64,000 nt of DNA from Leptobrachium leishanense (lineage: Eukaryota; Chordata; Amphibia; Anura; Megophryidae), in contig CM019064.1 in NCBI GenBank assembly GCA_009667805.1, positions 273,959,662-274,023,661 of the forward strand, in the 5' to 3' direction. The notes beneath the pieces are model-generated. The model did not search any database. It worked only from the letters and a program-made list of their open reading frames with translations, and was not told where the DNA came from. Below are positions 47,547-57,609 of the stretch, one piece after another. How positions within the stretch are numbered: position 1 is the first letter of the stretch; the number at the start of each line of letters is the position of its first letter. Made by a program: the position numbers and the translations under genes.

Positions 47547-47563
47547 TCCCACTTCTGACACCA
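47547..47563 (-). promoter_or_regulatory. Primer binding site for tRNA-Leu
   Basis: On the minus strand the site reads TGGTGTCAGAAGTGGGA and starts two bases after the LTR. The plus strand is therefore the 3' end of a tRNA-Leu with its CCA tail (TCCCACTTCTGACACCA). This is where reverse transcription of minus-strand DNA would begin. Confidence 0.9.
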
Positions 47564-47565
47564 AC

Positions 47566-48047
47566 TGATAAATTTGGATTTAAAGCAAACAAAACAAACT
47601 CCCTATAATAATTACCATTTATGAAATTTCAATAAACCTTTTTCAAGTTTCTTCTCATATATCAAAGTTGAAAACAGGGCGCGGCGCTGCACCATGGCGA
47701 GAGACAACAAAATCAGCTACAAAGCAATGTAGCGTTAGTCCTGTCTGAAATATCCTTCCTTAGACAGGTCTTTTATTAGATTTCAAAGAACTTATAGCCA
47801 ATCAGCATACAGATACATTTCTACGTCAGAGTTTAACCAACAGTGAGTCAAAAATTACTATATTGATTCAGAGATGGCTTTTTCTAGCATACACTTTTCT
47901 AGCATTCACTGTTCACACACCCTTTCCTGCACACAAAGGAAATGGCTAAATTCCACAGGCTAACATCCTATGCAAGTAAAAGACTTGCAGGGTTTGACAC
48001 TTATAATGGGGGGGTGGATTCACACTACCTATCTAAAATACCTTTCA
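47566..48047 (-). repeat. 5' LTR (minus-strand element), 482 bp
   Basis: Same as the partner LTR except T for C at three places and the loss of four bases near the right end. The polyadenylation signal and TATAAG are preserved. It is followed by the target duplication CAGCA. Confidence 0.92.
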
Positions 48048-48052
48048 CAGCA

Positions 48053-48671
48053 TGCAGTGGCAAGTTGCTAACTTAGCACTTGCAGCGGCTGAGGAACTGA
48101 ACACTCTGACTTCGCAAGAGTTTCCTTTTTTTACCGTATCTAATCTATTCTTATCCATAGATACAACTGGCATTGCATTGCATGTCTTGTCTGATATTTC
48201 TCAAAAAGTGTTGAGAAAAAAAAATTGTAATCATCGATTTCTTTTCTAAAGCCTCATGTTTCCAGAAATGTAGACATCGGCTTACCAGGATGCACAAGTT
48301 TATAATGTGTCACTGTCAATGTAATGTGTAATAAAATGCATTCCTTCATTTCAAAGGCAGGGCAGAGAGAAATGTGCAGATCATCCCCCAAATGTCCTTA
48401 GCATGGAAGGGGTTAAATCATCCTCCCTTTTCAAGTTAGTAAGCACTAGAAATATTGAAGTGATTTTACATTGCTCGAACTGTAAAATTTACTCTTATCA
48501 CTGTTCTCTGTCAATCATTTAATATTACTTAAACCCTTATTACATTGGAAATTAGTCAAAACATTCTTAAGCAAAAAGAACATTGTCTTTTAGTCTGGGC
48601 TATGCATACTATAATACTTTTAATTTCAGCATAATGGTCTAAAAGCAAATATTTTTTACAATAGAATATTA
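48053..48671. other. No gene recognised
   Basis: Continuation of the interrupted palindromic target up to about 48150, then AT-rich DNA with no supported feature. Confidence 0.5.
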
Positions 48672-49265
48672 CAGGGTTATTCAAAGAGCTCCGAATTGCT
48701 GGCGAAAGGTAACCGAACGCTGAAATTCAGCATACGGTTACCTTTCCTGACCATTCGGCTATTCAGAGAGCAGGCAGTTCGCCAAATGTTGGCGAATTGC
48801 CTGCACATACAGTGCCTGTTCGGTGACTGTTCGAGGGCAGTGAAATCCCCATAAAAAAGCACTGCTTCGTCTATTCAGAGAACACAAACCAGCAGTGAAA
48901 GGTTTCCAAAATGCCCGGCCATTCGGTGGCTTCATTCGACAGGTTTATTCAGGAGATTCCCATAGGCTTCAATGTTAAAAATATTCCCGTTTTAATTCAA
49001 TATCAGCTCCTGCTCGGGTTTTTCTGGCTTGTTCGGCGGGGTTAATCCAGATGTTTTTTTGCGGGTTTCGGTGAACCTTCGCCAGGATTTGCGGTGAGTT
49101 TTCGGCGGGTTTGCGGCGACTTTTCCCTGCATTACGATGGCCCTGTGGTGCTTGCTGAATACCCCGCTGGGTCACTGAAATGGGATTGCCAAATTGCGCC
49201 GAAATGAAGAGAATGAAAAGTCACCGAACGTGCGGTGACTTTTCGATTCTCTTTGAATAACCCTG
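48672..49265 (-). mobile_element. Family B short form, 594 bp
   Basis: The ends are CAGGGTTATTCAAAGAG and CTCTTTGAATAACCCTG with an exact TTA duplication (48669-48671, 49266-49268). Both subterminal hairpins are present. The AT-rich middle of about 300 bases is missing, joined at ATATCAGCTCCTGC, consistent with an internal deletion at a GAT microhomology. Confidence 0.9.
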
Positions 49266-49312
49266 TTAGTGTTTCATATATTTGACAAACATTTAAATAC
49301 ACTATTACATTT

Positions 49313-50170
49313 TTAACGCTAGCATTAGCGCTAAGATATGTAAACATTAACGTTAGATTAAGTGACTTTAACACATACCCCATTACCTTCCTAACGCTAA
49401 TGGGTTAAAAAATCCATTAGCGTACTAGTGATTGCGCCAGCTTGCGCGAGATTACTTTCCGCTCTCTATACTTAACATGGGAGGGCAATGGGTAATTAGC
49501 GTTTGTAAACCTAACGCTAATTACCGTACTGATGTGGTAATGAAAAAGATAACCACAGCTAGAAGCTGGTGCTATCTGAAACCGCTTCTGCAGAATCAAT
49601 TAGCACCAGCTTAAACCCCCCCCCCCATAAAATAAAAAAACGAACAGATACTCATCTTTCATCCTGCTGCTCAAACGGTGGCCCGATCCGCCACTTCTGG
49701 CCACCAGGAGCAGAGTGAGCCTGGGGACAAATAGTTCACAGTCTCCCTCCGTGAATAACGCCGCGGCTCTGCACGATCTCGCGAGAGCAAGATTGTGCAG
49801 GTCTCGCGGTCACCAGCACAACCCTCCATGAAGTGTTTCTGTTAATCTGTATATGTGGGCTTTTTTTATATATCTTGCATTTTATTACTTAGTATTTCTG
49901 TAACGACTGTAAAATTTCAATGTTCTTGAACCCAGGACATACTGAACACGAGAGAAATCTCAATGTATCCTTCCTGGTAAAATACTTTATAAATAAATAA
50001 ATAAATCCTATGGACTCCAGGAGGTGATACGGTGGCGCGTTAGGAATGCTGCGAGTATCAGGGAGGGTAGCGCTGTGATATGGGGCAGGCTGCTGAATTA
50101 GCGCCTGCCTCGTAATATAGTGCTAAAGCAGGGATTTCCCCACTAGCGTCCTTGTTTTAGAGCCAACAAG
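49313..50170 (+). mobile_element. Family C element, interrupted
   Basis: It carries the family blocks AACGCTAGCATTAGCGC, TTAACATGGGAGGGCAATGG, GGTGCTA, CTCGCGAGAGCAAG, CCTCCATG, GGAGGTGATACGG and GGGGCAGGCTGCTGAATTAG in order. A LINE-like tail (49829-50006) splits it between CCTCCATGA and TCCTATGGACTCC. The extreme ends are degraded. Confidence 0.75.
49829..50006 (+). mobile_element. LINE/SINE 3' end inserted in family C
   Basis: It runs through TTTCAATGTTCTTGAACCCA, GAGAAATCTCAATGTATCCT, TCCTGGTAAAATAC and a TAAATAAATAAATAAA tail. It matches the minus-strand tail at 21415-21540. The family C sequence resumes directly after it. Confidence 0.75.
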
Positions 50171-50756
50171 GGAATAGTGCTCATAATATTCCCAATTGGT
50201 TGACTACACATCAAGTGCAACATTGCAACATCATGCATTCTTTCAGCTACTCCTCAGAATAACTATTACATGTTGAACAACAATACAATTGAAAGAAAAT
50301 GACCAGTGCTTTTAAGAAAAACCTTAGAAAATGTAGAAGAAGCAAGATAACAGTTAATGCTGATTATTGATTTATTGTATAAATACTGAGCATTTTGCCT
50401 GTTGGTAGTTCAACAATGTCATTGTCCTTTTATGATTTTTTTTCTATCAGCACTCATGTCATGATGCTTGATACGGATTGAATGCACCTCGAGAGCAAAT
50501 TTATCAGTTAAGCTATTAAGGATCATTATCTAATTGGAAATCAATCTCTTGATGATGTGGAAGGTTGGCCAAGTACATTTTCAGGTTTCATTTCTCTAAG
50601 GTGATAATTATTTTCCTGTACTGCCATGAAAAAAAAAAACAATAAAAGCCTTCCAGAAAGCATTTGATTAGAATATCTCCACATTTACTATTATTTTATT
50701 GTTTTCCAAATTTCTCTATTGAAAGTAGAATTAGTGGATAGATCCATAGGGCGAGT

Positions 50757-50897
50757 TTGCTGATTACGCTTACATAGCTGAGTGCTAACGCTAGCGTTAA
50801 CGCTAGGATAATTGGCCCTAACGCAGGCCGCCCTTATTACAATCAGAACGCTAACGAGTTCAAAAAAACATTAGCGCATCGGAGAGTGTGCTTTCTA
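50757..50897 (+). mobile_element. Family C left-end fragment
   Basis: It contains AGTGCTAACGCTAGCGTTAA, CGCTAGGATAATTGGCCC and TCTAGCGTAC. It stops where the B2 element begins, so B2 probably entered or truncated it. Confidence 0.55.
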
Positions 50898-51592
50898 GCG
50901 TACATATGGTGCAATTTCGGAGCCATTCGGCTATTCAAAAAGCAGGCAGTTTGCCAAACTCCCCAGTGAAATCCCCATACAGAAGTAATGGTTAATCTAT
51001 TTAGAGAACATCGAACAGCAGTGAAATGTCAGTGAAATGCCCTGCTGTTCGGTGGTTTCATTTGGCAGGTTTAATCATGCAAATCCCATAGGTGTCAATG
51101 TAAAATATATTCCGTTTTTATTAAATATTTATTAAACCGTTTATTCTCTTAATTCGCATCAAAAAGTCTCTTTATTTTAGGCATTTTTCAGGATTTTTTC
51201 AACAATATTTTTTTCCGATTATTTTTAATTAGCGTTGTTTTTTTCTGTGACAGACCTTTTTATTATTATACATAGGACCTTGTATATTATTTCCAGGCAT
51301 TTTCATCCAGGTTTTAAAAGTTGCAGTGTTTTTCTGTTTTTTTTTACCAAGTCTTGTCAGCTTTTTCCGCCGGCTGGTCGGCGCTCTGTTTGGCGGATGG
51401 GCGGCTTTTTTCAGATGTGTTCGGCGGGTTATCAGATAGATCCAGTGGTTTTTCAGATGCGTTCGGCAGCTTTTCCCCTCCACATCGGGGACCCTACTGT
51501 GAATGCTGAATTCATCGCAGGGTATGCGAATTTGACTCCCCGAACTGCGGGGAATGAAAGAGCATCAAAATTCCAGTGCTCTTTGAATAATT
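50898..51592 (-). mobile_element. Family B2 element, about 695 bp
   Basis: Read on the minus strand it starts near ATTCAAAGAGCACTGGAATT, followed by GCTCTTTCATTCCCCGCAG, TTCAGCATTCACAGTAGGG, CGCCGACCAGCCGGCGG, and the AT-rich core. It ends TTTGGCAAACTGCC and CGAATGGCTCCGAAATTGC. Terminal CAGGG sequences are lost on both sides. Confidence 0.7.
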
Positions 51593-51783
51593 ATTTTAGC
51601 GTAATTGGGAAAAAAGTAACAAATCAGGACAGACTCAGAAATATTTATTGAGTGCTGAAATACGTAATGTAAACATATTTTTTTAATGGTATACTCTTTA
51701 CTGTTTTATTGCTCATTATGGTATGCAGGCACATGATATTTAAACCACAGTCACTTTATTCAACATTTCTTATTAAAAGTATA

Positions 51784-52468
51784 AGGGCTACATTACAATC
51801 TTCCCACTAAAACGGGAGCGCAAGGGAGAAAAAACTGCCTAGCGCCCCCGTTTTAACGTGAGATTACAATGCAGGCACTTAAAAAGCTGCCTGCATTGTT
51901 ACCGGGATGCTCGCGGCAGCGCTAAGCGCCGCCGCGAGCGTCCACTCGATGGAGTCCATAGGCCTCCAATGAGTTTCCCCCTGCTGGTCACATGACCTGC
52001 TGGATCTCGCCTCGCGAGATCCGGCAGGTCGGCGAAGTGATTTGCAGGGAGAGACTGGGGGACTCTGTTCCCGGCGACAGAGGAGGCGGACGGAGCCGTG
52101 GTCCTCGCCGCGGGATAGGAGGTGAGCATCTGGCTATTTTTTTTGGATGGTGCTAACGGATTCTGCACCAGCGGAATCCATTAGCACCAAGTCCAGACTG
52201 TGGTTAACTTTTTTGCTAACCGCAGCCGGATGTTAATCAGCATTAGGACTTTGTAATCCTATCGCTAATTAACACTTTGCGCTCCCCATGTTAAGTATAG
52301 TGAGCGCAAAGTACAGTAACCTCACGCTGAAAAGCGCAGGGTACCAAACGCAAACGGGTTACTTAACCCATTAGTGTTTGGCTTGTAATATGCGGTGGCC
52401 ACCAGGGCTAACGTTAACGCTTACGCAGGTGAGCACTAACGTTAGCACCAAGATTGTAATGCGGCCCT
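51784..52468. mobile_element. Family C complete element, 685 bp
   Basis: The ends are AGGGCTACATTACAATCTT and AAGATTGTAATGCGGCCCT, with ATA on both sides (51781-51783, 52469-52471). Inner landmarks are a CTCGCCTCGCGAGATC palindrome, a GGTGCTAACGGATTC / GAATCCATTAGCACC hairpin, and an AACGTTAACGCTTACG block near the right end. There is no transposase. Confidence 0.85.
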
Positions 52469-52471
52469 ATA

Positions 52472-53361
52472 TTTTTTCTAAGGGGACAAAAAAATTTAAT
52501 TAAACAAAATTAACCCCTACAACACCATGTTCCCATACAGGGCAGGTACAAAGAATTTTGGGCACACAGGCGAAAATGTATTTTGCAGCCCCCTCACCAA
52601 ATAAACTGTTGTATTCACGTATGCCTATGACAGTGGTTGACAAAAGTTACTAAAGTATAGAAATGTAGTGTATGGTGGGGTCACTAAACATATTGCATAC
52701 ACACCCATCATTACTGCACATATTCTGAAAAAGACTACTGATTGCTTATCATAGAAACTATAAAATCTGAAATATTGTGATCTCTAGTGACTCAAAACTT
52801 TATTTTATAAAACTGGTGGATAAAGTATTACTGGCTACAGAAGATGTGTCACTACTTCACACATGGACCCAGCAGAAACATTTTCCCATCCTCACACTGG
52901 GAAATAATTCACACGCGACACAGGATTTTCAGCCAAAAGGATCAGGTAATCCATAGGATATGTTGCCCCTGCAGGCCCAATCACATTAGTAAAACAGAGT
53001 TGACTTTACGGGAGGGAATGAGGTATCATTACTCCAACATTAAAATGGCTTTCAGAGATGGTGGCTCAGGGAAATTTGTTGCCAAGTACTTTTTAGCGGC
53101 TGGCCATTAGCTCAGTACTTTTGGATTCATAGGTATTGATCATGTCCTGATATCAGACAGAGGGGGTGATCGAGCCCAGGAACTGCCATGACGTGAGGTC
53201 TAGTCGATTGAAAAACTCAATATCATGACGTCAAAAGGACTAAATGAAATTAATCCTCTGACACGTCTCGTCAGTTTGTAACCGTTGCAGTGATGTTCAT
53301 TGTTTTTTTTGTGTACATCTAAGATTAGTGTATGTATATTCTCTTTTGCAGTTTGACAGAG
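52472..53361. other. No gene recognised
   Basis: Mixed-composition DNA with no supported coding frame or transposon ends. Confidence 0.5.
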
Positions 53362-53366
53362 ATGAT

Positions 53367-53914
53367 TGTCACGGTTCCCAGATCCCACCATGCAGTACTT
53401 AACACCCCACACTCCACAGAGCCCAGAAGCTACCAACAGAGTAGCCATGAAAGATCTCTAACTGTCTGGTCCTTAGAATTGGCCAGGTAAACTAGCTAGA
53501 CAGAAAGGGTTAACAACACGGGGAGTAGTCAGCCGAGCCAGAATCAGGAATACAGAGTTCAGAATGGTCAAATGGAATAGCCGGGTCGATATCAGAGCAG
53601 TGGCGTAGTACAAGAAAATGGTCTAGAGCAACAGAAGGCAGAATAGTCAGAAACAAGCAGAGGTCAATAACGAGTTAATTCAATATAGCAGTCAGGTACA
53701 AGGAGCTCAGGTATGGATAACCACGATCTGGCAACTGCTGAGAATACACTGAGGGTTTTTAAAGACCTTCACCAGGCCACGCCCCCCACTCAAGCCGCGC
53801 CTCATGCAACCACCTCCCTGCCTGTCTCCATTTAAACCGGGCATTGGTCAGCGAGCAGCATCAGACATGCTGCCCTCAAGCACACAGGTAGGGCTGGAAG
53901 CTCCCAACGTTACA
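53367..53914 (-). mobile_element. Solo LTR, 548 bp
   Basis: The boundaries are TGTCACGG and AACGTTACA with an exact ATGAT duplication (53362-53366, 53915-53919). On the minus strand a GGCGTGGCC block and TTTAAAAACC precede a CTGAC/CTGCTTG pyrimidine-rich stretch, the usual layout of amphibian Gypsy-type U3-R. No internal region or partner LTR is present. Confidence 0.85.
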
Positions 53915-53945
53915 ATGATGTGCTAGAAAGTTAGAATGAAACATA

Positions 53946-54844
53946 CAGGGTTATCCAAAGAGATTCGAAAAGTCACCGCACGTTCGGTGACTTTTCGTTC
54001 TCTTCAATTCGGTTCCTTTTGCCAATCCCATTTCGGTGAACCTGCGGTGTATTCAGCAAGCACCACAGGGCCCCCGAATTGCAGGGAAAGGCTGCCGCAA
54101 ACCCGATGAAAACGAACCGCAAAACCCACCGAATGCACGCCGAAAACCCCCAAAAACATCTGGATTAACCTGCGAAAACCACGGAAAAAGCCTGAGCAGG
54201 AGCCGATCACACTCAGCCGAAGCAGCTGAGACCGCAGACGAGGGAGGTGAATAAATTAGCAAAACCGTTTGTGTGAATCTGTGAAAATGAAACGCTGTTT
54301 GCAAAGAAACTACTGAGCAAAAATGTCTGAAATTTACACGGGAGGTCCAGGGAATGATTATAAAAAGGGCTGTTACAGAGAAAATAAGTTAAAAAAAAAT
54401 CGGACTTTTAAAAAAAAATAAAAAAAATAAAGAAAAATGCTTAACATATCCTAAAAAATCTATAAATAAAGAGACTTTTTGCTGCAGAATTTTAGAATGA
54501 ACAGTTTATTAGATATTGAATTAAAACGGGAATCTTTTTAACATTGAAGCCTATGGGATTCTCCTGAATAAACTTGCCGAATTAAACCACCGAATGGCAG
54601 GGCATTAGGGGAACCTTTCACTGCTGGTTTGTGTTCTCTGAATAGCCGAAGCAGTGCTTTTTTATGGGGATTTCACTGCCCTCGAACAGGCACCGAACAG
54701 GCACCATATGTTCAGGTAATTCACTAGGATTTGGCGAATTGCCTGCTCTCTGGATAGCCGAATGGCCAGGAAAGGTAACCGAACGCTGATTTTCAGCATT
54801 CGGTTACCTTTCTCAAGCAATTTGGATCTCTTTGGATAACCCTG
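53946..54844 (+). mobile_element. Family B full-length element, 899 bp
   Basis: The ends are CAGGGTTATCCAAAGAGA and TCTTTGGATAACCCTG with an exact ATA duplication (53943-53945, 54845-54847). It is collinear with and very similar to 20414-21274, including both hairpins. The 8-base flank GAAACATA precedes both this element and the family D copy at 54856. Confidence 0.9.
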
Positions 54845-54855
54845 ATAGAAACATA

Positions 54856-54983
54856 CAGGGTTATTCAGAGAGCGTGAAAATCAGGAGAATGATTGGAGAA
54901 TGAAAAATTCTAGGTCAAAATAGCTGATTTGGAAAGTGAGATGAAAGGGAGAATTTTTCTGGTTTGGCTATTTTGACCGAGAA
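54856..54983 (+). mobile_element. Family D element, right-truncated
   Basis: It starts CAGGGTTATTCAGAGAGC and continues GTGAAAATCAGGAGAATG, GGTCAAAATAGCTGATTTGG and GGCTATTTTGACC. It ends abruptly at a family C sequence. Confidence 0.7.
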
Positions 54984-55675
54984 TTTTTGCAAGATGATTT
55001 TGCAAGAGCGTGCAGGGCTCGCAACCTGGCAGCACAATCCTCCATGGAGTCCATAGCCATTGGGTGATACTCGGGGTGGCGCATTAGTGCTGCCGCGAGT
55101 ATCCAGGAGGGTTGCGCTCTCATTACGGGGCAGGCTGCTGAATCAACTCCTGCCCCGTAACCTGCTGCTTTAGGCTAGGGTCAGACTAACGCATTTTTCG
55201 CGTTGTCCGTGAAAAAGTGTGTTCGAACGAATGGAATACGCGATAGCGGTCATACGATGCGCATTTTCGTCCGGGATTTTGTACGGATCATCAATAAAAC
55301 ACTTTTTGTGTCTGGACGTTATGTTGGCCGGACATTAGCAGCGTCTGACGTCTCCTAATCACGCACACACGCCGCTAGTGGACGCAGCGCACTCTGTACG
55401 TCAGTACTAGCGGTTTCACGTTCTCGAAAAAATGCGTTCGTTTGCCACTTGCGTTGCGCAGCGGCACTTTTGTGCGGCCGTTCTTCGTATGCTGCCCGGC
55501 ATTTGATGTCATTTGCTGCTAGCACGGCCGTGATTTTGTGCTGCTAAACGCACGTTAATACTGCGTTAGTCTGACCCTAGCCTAAATGGGGACATTAAGG
55601 GAAACCCCTGCAGGCGTAGGTTTTCTCCATTAGCATCCCTGTTTTAGCACCAGACAATGTATAGTGCCCTGAGTG
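54984..55675 (+). mobile_element. Family C 3' part, split by family A
   Basis: It carries CCTCCATGGAGTCC, a CGAGTATCCAGGAGGG block, GGGGCAGGCTGCTGAATC, then a family A insertion at 55173-55582, then AATGGGGACATTAAGGG and an ATAGTGCCCT end. The uninterrupted copy at 58695 shows CTGCTGCTAAAATGGGG at this point. Confidence 0.78.
55173..55582 (+). mobile_element. Family A TIR element, 410 bp
   Basis: The ends are GGCTAGGGTCAGAC and GTCTGACCCTAGCC, flanked by TTA (55170-55172) and TAA (55583-55585). It is collinear with the two 425-bp copies, with a short deletion after ACGAATGGA. It sits inside a family C element, so it is the younger of the two. Confidence 0.88.
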
Positions 55676-55682
55676 TTTAGAG

Positions 55683-55800
55683 CAGGGATCAGCAACCTTG
55701 GTCCTCGAGATGTTTCGGAACTTCATCTCCCATGATGCTCGGTCGCCTATTGAGATGGTGACTACTCATGGGAAATGTAGATCAAAAAGATCTGGATGGT
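55683..55800 (+). mobile_element. hAT-type left-end fragment
   Basis: It starts CAGGGATCAGCAACCTTGGT followed by CTCGAGATGTTTCGG and CATCTCCCATGATGCTC. It shares its terminus with the fragment at 15744-15813. The right end is missing. Confidence 0.65.
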
Positions 55801-55822
55801 CATGGCTACTACATCTGATTTA

Positions 55823-57606
55823 GGCTAATGTCAGGCGAATGCAGTCTGAGCACACTCTGCGTGCGTGCATAATGGACAGACGTACTGACGGAAGATACTT
55901 GTCACATTTTGGCCCTGCCCCCTGGTGGTGGGAGCAGGGATTCCTCTGTTTGATAGATTTCAGGATCAGGCTCTGCAGACCATCTCATTTGGGCTGAAAG
56001 TCTGCGGTCATATGTCCTGCTCAGCCCTATATATAGGGCCAACAGTACACTTGTTCCTTGGATCAGGATAGGTCTATACCTATCTAGTACCTGTTCCCTG
56101 GATTGCTATTCTGTATTTCTGCTATTTCTGTGTATGACCCTCTGGCCTTGGTTCCTGGATTATTCCCCACATCTGTCCCCTGAAATATATTCGGTATTTA
56201 TCGTGTATGACCTGGCTTGGCTTCTTGGATCTGTCTTCTGTCTATACCCTGTTTGTTTACGACCCGGACTGCCTGCTTGACTAATCTTACTCTTGATCCT
56301 CATTGTGTGTTGTGTCATATTCTGCTTATGTCAGAGTGTAAGTTTAGATCATAACCACATGGTCTCCGATTGTGGGTCTGCCCTGCAGATCGATAAATCC
56401 AGTAACCCCTCACGTCATCTGTCTGGTACTTAGTCTAGGTTCAGATCATATCGCATGGTATCTGATTGTGAGTCTGCCCTACAAGTTGATGAACCAAGCA
56501 ACCACTGATGTTATCTGTCTGGTACTCATTCTGTGTACAGATCATATCGTATGGTCTCTGTGGTTTTTTTATGCAACCACAGAACCAAACAAACCCTTGA
56601 ATCACATGAAAGTATTAAACTATATTGTGATTGATTGTGGTTCTGCCCTGCAGGTTGCTGAATCCATTGTGCAGCCATTCTACATTACCGAGAAAGAATA
56701 TAAGTGTCTTCGTTGTTGCCGATCTTGTCTGTCTGACTACCCTCCTTGTTGCCAACCTGGAAAGTACATTGTATCACGCTTTTGATATACTTATTCATGT
56801 TCATATCCTGCTATACTTTCTCTATCTCTGTATAGTTAATTTGCTTTCACTCAGTAGCCATTTGGTCATGAAACCACTTGCTGCTAAGTGGTAGTTAGCT
56901 TTCTGTATCTTCTCCCTGGCTGGGAGTGCTAGGTGTGGCAGTTCTAGCTGCTATATATTCAAGTACCTTTTGCTTAGCTCCTGTTGGTCATTGTGTCTAC
57001 CCTCTGCCCTGTAGTCTGTATTTAAATCAAAAATCATACCCAGTACAGGGCTCCCTCTTGTATCTGTCTTCTGCACTATCTCTTTTGTTTCTGAGTTCTG
57101 CAAGTGTGTGCTGGATTCTGCTATATGCAGAAAGCCACTAACCTGCCCTAAAAGCTTCAAACTACGCACCCTAAAGGCCCCCCATCACTCTTTATAGGGG
57201 ATGATCGTTACAATACTGTAGACACCACACGGTCCGGTTTTTTTGACGGACGTAGAGGAAAAAAGGAAATTATGAGAAATAAAATTAATATGAAAAATGA
57301 TAAAAATTTGAAAAGGATATGAAAAGCCATTTTGTGCGCCAAGGTGCTGGACGTCGCAAATGCGCTGCGTCTGACATCTCATCACTCAAACAGAACGCTA
57401 CGCGGACATGGTGCACTCTGCACGTCCGTCTAGCGGTTTTATGTTCCTGCCTAACTTGAATCCGTTTGCCACATGCGTTGTGCGTGTGCAGTTCGGTGCG
57501 CACGTACTTCGTGTGTTTGTCTCTATTGCTTATGATTCTATGCTACGACGAAAGTTAAACTGTGCGGCAACACGGACGTGATCACTGCGTTCGTCTGACG
57601 CCGGCC
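55823..57606 (+). mobile_element. Diverged family A element split by an LTR
   Basis: The ends are GGCTAATGTCAGGCGAA and TTCGTCTGACGCCGGCC with TTA on both sides (55820-55822, 57607-57609). Internal blocks such as GCGTCTGACATCTCATCAC and CTCTGCACGTCCGTCTAGCG match family A copies at lower identity, so this is an older relative. The solo LTR at 55900-57212 lies inside it. Confidence 0.78.
55900..57212 (+). mobile_element. Solo LTR, 1313 bp
   Basis: The boundaries are TGTCACATTTTGG and GATCGTTACA with an exact ATACT duplication (55895-55899, 57213-57217). CCTATATATAGGGCC near 56030 is a likely TATA region. Three diverged copies of a block of about 100 bases (TCATATCG-ATGGT, GATTGTG-GTCTGCCCTGCAG, ATCTGTCTGGTACT) lie at about 56345-56690. 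An open frame of 137 codons at 56372 lies within these copies and is not taken as a gene. Confidence 0.8.
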
Positions 57607-57609
57607 TTA

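Larger units (their letters stand above)
43021..48047 (-). mobile_element. Young LTR retroelement without visible gag/pol
   Basis: Two direct LTRs (43021-43506 and 47566-48047) flank 4059 bases. The target duplication CAGCA is exact at 43016-43020 and 48048-48052. A primer binding site for tRNA-Leu next to the right-hand LTR fixes the minus orientation. The LTRs differ by three substitutions and one 4-base indel, so the insertion is recent. The internal region is strongly A-rich on the plus strand. It has no frame above about 80 codons and nothing resembling capsid, protease, reverse transcriptase or integrase. The structure fits a large nonautonomous derivative that relies on proteins from elsewhere. 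Tyr-Leu-type primer use occurs in ERV-L-like and some Gypsy elements, so the parent lineage is open. Confidence 0.92.

Noticed and set aside
47547..47563. tRNA-Leu gene
   Set aside because: Only the 3' acceptor end with CCA is present, with no cloverleaf. Its place two bases from an LTR marks it as a primer binding site.
51235..51651. Plus-strand frame of 138 codons
   Set aside because: It overlaps a family B2 element and has no domain. Similar stretches in other B2 copies are not open.
56372..56785. Plus-strand frame of 137 codons
   Set aside because: It is inside a solo LTR and spans the internal 100-base repeats. It has no similarity to known proteins that I can see.
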